Shown: positions 60,674-64,000 of the stretch, piece after piece
Position numbering within the stretch: the stretch's first letter is position 1
Layout: every line of letters begins with the position of its first letter
Source: Linnemannia elongata
Lineage: Eukaryota; Mortierellomycota; Mortierellomycetes; Mortierellales; Mortierellaceae
Length of the DNA: 64,000 nucleotides
NCBI GenBank assembly: GCA_036320915.1
Contig: JAXBDG010000005.1
Coordinates: 2,548,001-2,612,000, forward strand
Direction: 5' to 3'
Made by a program: the position numbers and the translations under genes
The notes under the pieces: generated by a model
What the model was told of the DNA's origin: nothing
The model's input: only the letters and a program-made list of their open reading frames with translations
The model's database searches: none

Positions 60674-62055
60674 ATGGGACTTCAAAACGCTGTAATCAAG
60701 TTCCTAAAGCTGGATCGGTTTGAACCCAACAGGATCGTCACTTCGAACGTCGTCGGTCCCAAAGTCCTCTGCTTCATCCGTGCGATCGAACTGCTCTACG
60801 TTAGCATTGCACTTGTAATCGTCTGGTGCAATTCAAAGTCGTTCACCAGTTATGCCAAGTACTTCACCAACCTCACCTACTTTGGCATCTTTTCCTATCT
60901 CCTCGTAAGTCCTTTTCTTCTTTTCACTTCGTGGTATTCAACTGGTTTGTTTTATTTTGTTGGATTGCATTCCTCTCCCCTCTTTCTGTCTTCCCACTGT
61001 TTGTGTGAATGGTCCAGCGAGAGAAAAAAAAGAACAAATAAACAATCGATAAAAGCCAAACATCCACTGTTCCTTCTTATTCTCCTTCCTTCTTTCCTTC
61101 AATGCCTCTTCTCTTCCATTTTGCCTCGGGCTCAATCCCACTCCCCTCAGATGTTCATTTTGTGCGACAGTCAGCCTGTCCGCAAATAAGGACAAACCGG
61201 CTTTGTCATATCTCCTTCGATCGGCCGGATTATTTTTTTCTCTTGTTCATGGCTTTAACCTGCATAGAGTTGCAGTGGCATCTTTTCGTTTGCATGCATC
61301 TGAAGTTTTAACTCGTCCTTTTACTTCTCTTCTCTCTTTCTTACAATCTATGATAGTCGTGCACCATCTGGAGTGTGTTCTATATCCGTGTGCCAGCAGC
61401 AGAACGCGCCCATTGGGTGAAGCAAGGAAACCCTTGGTGGGGATACACCCATTGGCTGTTGTACTCGTCCGTCGTCGTATACTCTGTCGTGGTCCCTCTT
61501 GTCTTTTGGACACTGTTGTCACAGGGCATGAGTGTATGGTCTCCTATGGCCTGGTACCAAAACATCAGTGTCCACGCCATGGACGGTGTGTTTGGTGCTC
61601 TTGGAGAAGTTATCCTGAGTAGACATTTCCTTCAGCCTATTCATTCCTTCGTGGTCGCCGGTGTTATGCTTCTTTACATGCTCATGACCTTTGTTGTCTA
61701 CGCTAGCGAAGGCACTTGGTATGCAACTCTACTTGCTCTGGCTATCTCCCTTCCTGTGGTCTTTTTCTGCCTACTCATTTATTTTTTTTCAACGCCCAAA
61801 CTGACCTTTTTTTACCTTCAATTGATTTGGAATAGGGTGTATCCTTTCTTGAGATGGAGCCAGGGTCCCATTGCTGCTGCTTACTACATTGGAATTGCGA
61901 TTGGACTATTCATTGTGTTCTTTGCGCTGTACTTTATCCACAATGCACGCAACTCGTTCTTCAAGGAGCGTAGTGCACGTATGAACCCCGAGTTGGAGCA
62001 TAGCCCTGTTGACGAGAAGCAACCTGGCGACAAGACTGAAGTCGAAAGCGTTTGA
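60674..62055 (+). CDS. FAR-17a/AIG1-like integral membrane protein
   Basis: Three exons, 60674-60904, 61357-61718 and 61836-62055, give 270 residues with five or six membrane helices and a charged C-terminal tail (EKQPGDKTEVESV). The second half matches the AIG1/ADTRP layout: a conserved His early in a helix (SVHAMDGVFGALGE), then an amphipathic stretch, then GTWVYPFLRWSQGP, close to the family signature GxWVYPxL followed by GP. In animals these proteins are Thr/His-dependent hydrolases of fatty acid esters of hydroxy fatty acids. A lipid-hydrolase role here is an inference. The signature only forms when intron 2 (61719-61835) is removed. That intron is 117 bases with no in-frame stop, so retention is possible. 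The family call is moderate; the gene itself is firm. Confidence 0.75.
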
Positions 62056-62504
62056 GATGCTTTTGAATATACTATTTATAATAAAATACTTTATTTAATT
62101 ATTCTTAATCTCGATATGAATGCATCGCATTGTTGAGACGCGACGACCAGTGTGTGTGCGTGTGAGTAGAGTAAAGAAGTGAAGAACGGAGAGAAGAGGG
62201 AAGGTGGAGTGAGGGTGTTTTTGGACCCTTCTCCTGTTATCCAACGGACAATGAACGTTGAATTGCACGTGATGAATTCAGATTCAGGCACACATCTTTG
62301 TGGGTGGCTTTTTCGATCTCTCGCACTCTCTGTGTGTTGTATGTGTTGCCCCTTCGGTCGGAGCAGGATAGTGCTGGTCCACAAAACGAGTAACGATAGT
62401 CCAACGAACATTTGCAACAAAAAAGAACAAGCCCTGACCATCACATCTCTCCTTTCACAACTCTCTCTCTCTTTCTTTCTATATACCAAATCAACCCAAA
62501 AAGA
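62056..62504. promoter_or_regulatory. Spacer and promoter of the MIC12-like gene
   Basis: This 449-base gap follows the AIG1-like stop, with AATAAAATA at 62080-62088 as a probable polyadenylation signal. It ends in a C/T-rich tract (62445-62480) just before the next ATG. No gene is seen. Confidence 0.5.
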
Positions 62505-63347
62505 ATGTCTCGCCCAGCAACGATCTTTACAGGCCTGTTGGTCTCGGGAGCGATCTTGTACCAGTTCCGGACAGAGCTTACTTCGGACATGCGTCAAATC
62601 AGGAACCAGCTTAACGATGCCCAGAACCGCCTTGCTGGATCTGTTCCCGGCGGCAAGATCACCAACGTAAGGGATTTTGCGTCTCGGGAAGGAGTTGGGG
62701 GGAAAAGAGATGGGGCAAAGGAGGTGGGCAGGATGGAAGTGAATGTAGGAGGGATGGGAACAAGAGCAAAAAGGAGGCGACCCGGTTGATGAGAAAAAGT
62801 TGTTTGGACTTTTTTGATGATGAATGGACTTTGACAAGTTGATCACACCTTCAAAAGACAGCAAAAAAAAGGACAAGGAAAGAGAGAACACGCTTTGATG
62901 AACTTCCGCCTTGACTTCAGGAAAGCGACAAGGACAACGACGATGACAAGAAGAAAAAAAAAAGAACTTGAAGTATCATTATTACATTGGAATGAATACC
63001 CACTTCCTCAACCTTTTCCAACCGATCAAACCCCTAACTCACCCATAACCCACACCTCAAAAAATGCAGCCGTTCTCACCACAATTTGCATTCTTCTACG
63101 GCAACGAAACTTTCTTCTACTAAAATACATACCACAATAGGTCCTGACATCACACCCTACGGCGTCAATCCTCGAGAAGCCCAAGGAGCTCTTGGACGAG
63201 TCGACAACATACATCCAGAAGCGTGTGGTGCCTACGGTCAAGGATACTTGGAACGCTCATGTCATTGGCTTGGCCGAGAATGTCAATGATTTGGATGCGG
63301 AGAAGGTCCAGAAGATGGCCAAGGATGTCAAGGACAAGTGGCTGTAA
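62505..63347 (+). CDS. MICOS subunit Mic12-like protein, 122 aa
   Basis: Two exons, 62505-62666 and 63141-63347, join in phase 0 to give 122 residues. The N-terminus has one short membrane helix (ATIFTGLLVSGAILYQF), a helical charged segment (RQIRNQLNDAQNRL), then a C-terminal block with VVPTVKDTWNAHVIGLAENV. The last part resembles the end of yeast Mic12/Aim5 (a Lys-Asp-x-Trp-Asn motif). Mic12 is a small inner-membrane subunit of the MICOS complex that shapes crista junctions. The short length, single N-terminal helix and ending match. The family is poorly conserved, so the name is tentative. Confidence 0.65.
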
Positions 63348-64000
63348 ACGGAAGGGAAGGGGGCCTACAACATTCATTTTTCGCACAAGCAATCTTTTTT
63401 TTCTCTCTCTCTCTCTCTCTTCACTCACTCACTCACTCACTCACTCACTGACCAGCACGCTTTTGTATGACAACGAAGCACAAAACAAAAAGGAATAAAC
63501 ACGATTACATGCTAATTTGTTAATTGAAACGTCGTTGTGTGTTTTCTCCAACGGCTATTGGAAGGGAAATTAAAAGGGGTAAAGGCACTGAAAGAGATGG
63601 TCGTTCGGATCGAATGGGTAGGGGAGGAAAGCACAGGTCAGTTGGACGTAGACAAAAGGTGGTGACTTGGAACAGCTTTCTTGTTTCTGCTCGACTTCTC
63701 GGACTTGCAAATAAAATGAGTGTCTCTTCTGTTTATTGTTCATTCTCCTACACGCGAGAGAAGCCAGTCGGAACAGATCAGGATCTGAGCGAGTCCAAAG
63801 CGTTAGTAACAAACAGCATCGATCTATATCATCACAGGGAGGCCAATTGGACAATTGAACAGCTGGGGGACAGGGTAGCACATGGTACCCTACTTTACCA
63901 GTAAAAAGGTTAAGCTATTCATCCTTGTAGTACCTTTTTTTGCCCTTTGGCTTGTTTGCTTAAGAGGTCGTTCAGGTCAGGGAAACTTAAGAGGTCGGTC
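63348..64000. other. 3' flank to window end
   Basis: This region contains CT and CTCA repeats (63401-63448, on the 3' side of the MIC12-like gene), AATAAA near 63494-63499 as a likely polyadenylation signal, and an open frame at 63524-63904 without clear coding bias. It ends in a direct repeat listed separately. Confidence 0.45.
63959..64000. repeat. 27-bp-spaced direct repeat at window edge
   Basis: CTTAAGAGGTCG followed by TTC or GTC occurs at 63959-63973 and again at 63986-64000, with a period of 27 bases. The second copy runs into the end of the window, so a longer array may continue outside. Confidence 0.6.

Overview
This window looks like nuclear DNA of a filamentous, early-diverging fungus, most probably Mortierellomycota (Mortierella/Linnemannia type). 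That placement is an inference. It rests on genes split by short GT-AG introns, long intergenic stretches rich in C/T tracts and homopolymers, long Gln/Ser/Pro-rich disordered regions coded by CAG/CTG-type repeats, and several recognisable eukaryotic housekeeping genes (MED18, RCL1, a G-alpha subunit, a MIC12-like subunit). I see no operons, CRISPR arrays, prophage or intact transposons, and no tRNA or rRNA gene I could support.

Layout. 0.9-4.3 kb (+): a large nuclear-looking protein ending in four CxxC pairs that resemble a stretched GATA finger, preceded by a 44-codon upstream ORF. 4.7-6.6 kb (-): a five-exon conserved protein of unknown role. 9.1-11.3 kb (-): RCL1, seven exons. 11.6-12.9 kb (-): MED18, four exons. 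15.9-17.4 kb (+): a secreted, probably GPI-anchored chitin deacetylase. 18.3-21.8 kb (-): a 994-residue disordered protein with a central hydrophobic hairpin. 24.1-25.8 kb (+): a small ORF and a 284-residue membrane protein. 25.8-32.8 kb: 7 kb with no convincing gene. 32.8-34.4 kb (+): a complete G-alpha subunit. 35.4-37.6 kb (-): a Sel1-repeat protein carrying both a mitochondrial-type N-terminus and a C-terminal CaaX box. 37.9-39.0 kb (+): a divergently transcribed zinc-finger protein. 39.3-41.3 kb (-): a single-pass mucin-like membrane protein. 45.9-51.8 kb (-): a seven-transmembrane protein whose cytoplasmic tail of about 1,340 residues is rich in polyglutamine. 54.3-55.3 kb (+): an inhibitor I9-domain protein. 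56.4-57.5 kb (-): a 109-residue protein with 16 cysteines. 60.7-62.1 kb (+): a FAR-17a/AIG1-like membrane protein. 62.5-63.3 kb (+): a MIC12-like MICOS subunit.

The genes are mostly unrelated in function, as expected for a fungal chromosome. Two themes recur. One is the cell surface and signalling: G-alpha, a possible new 7TM receptor-like protein, a mucin-like single-pass protein and a chitin deacetylase. The other is mitochondria: the Sel1 protein and the MIC12-like protein. Exon structures were deduced by eye from splice-site consensus and reading-frame continuity. They were not confirmed by transcripts, and the single start-to-end span of each gene includes its introns. The best candidate for something undescribed is the 7TM/polyQ protein. 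Its first transmembrane helix only appears when a 13-base coding exon and a 62-base exon are joined to the main exon.
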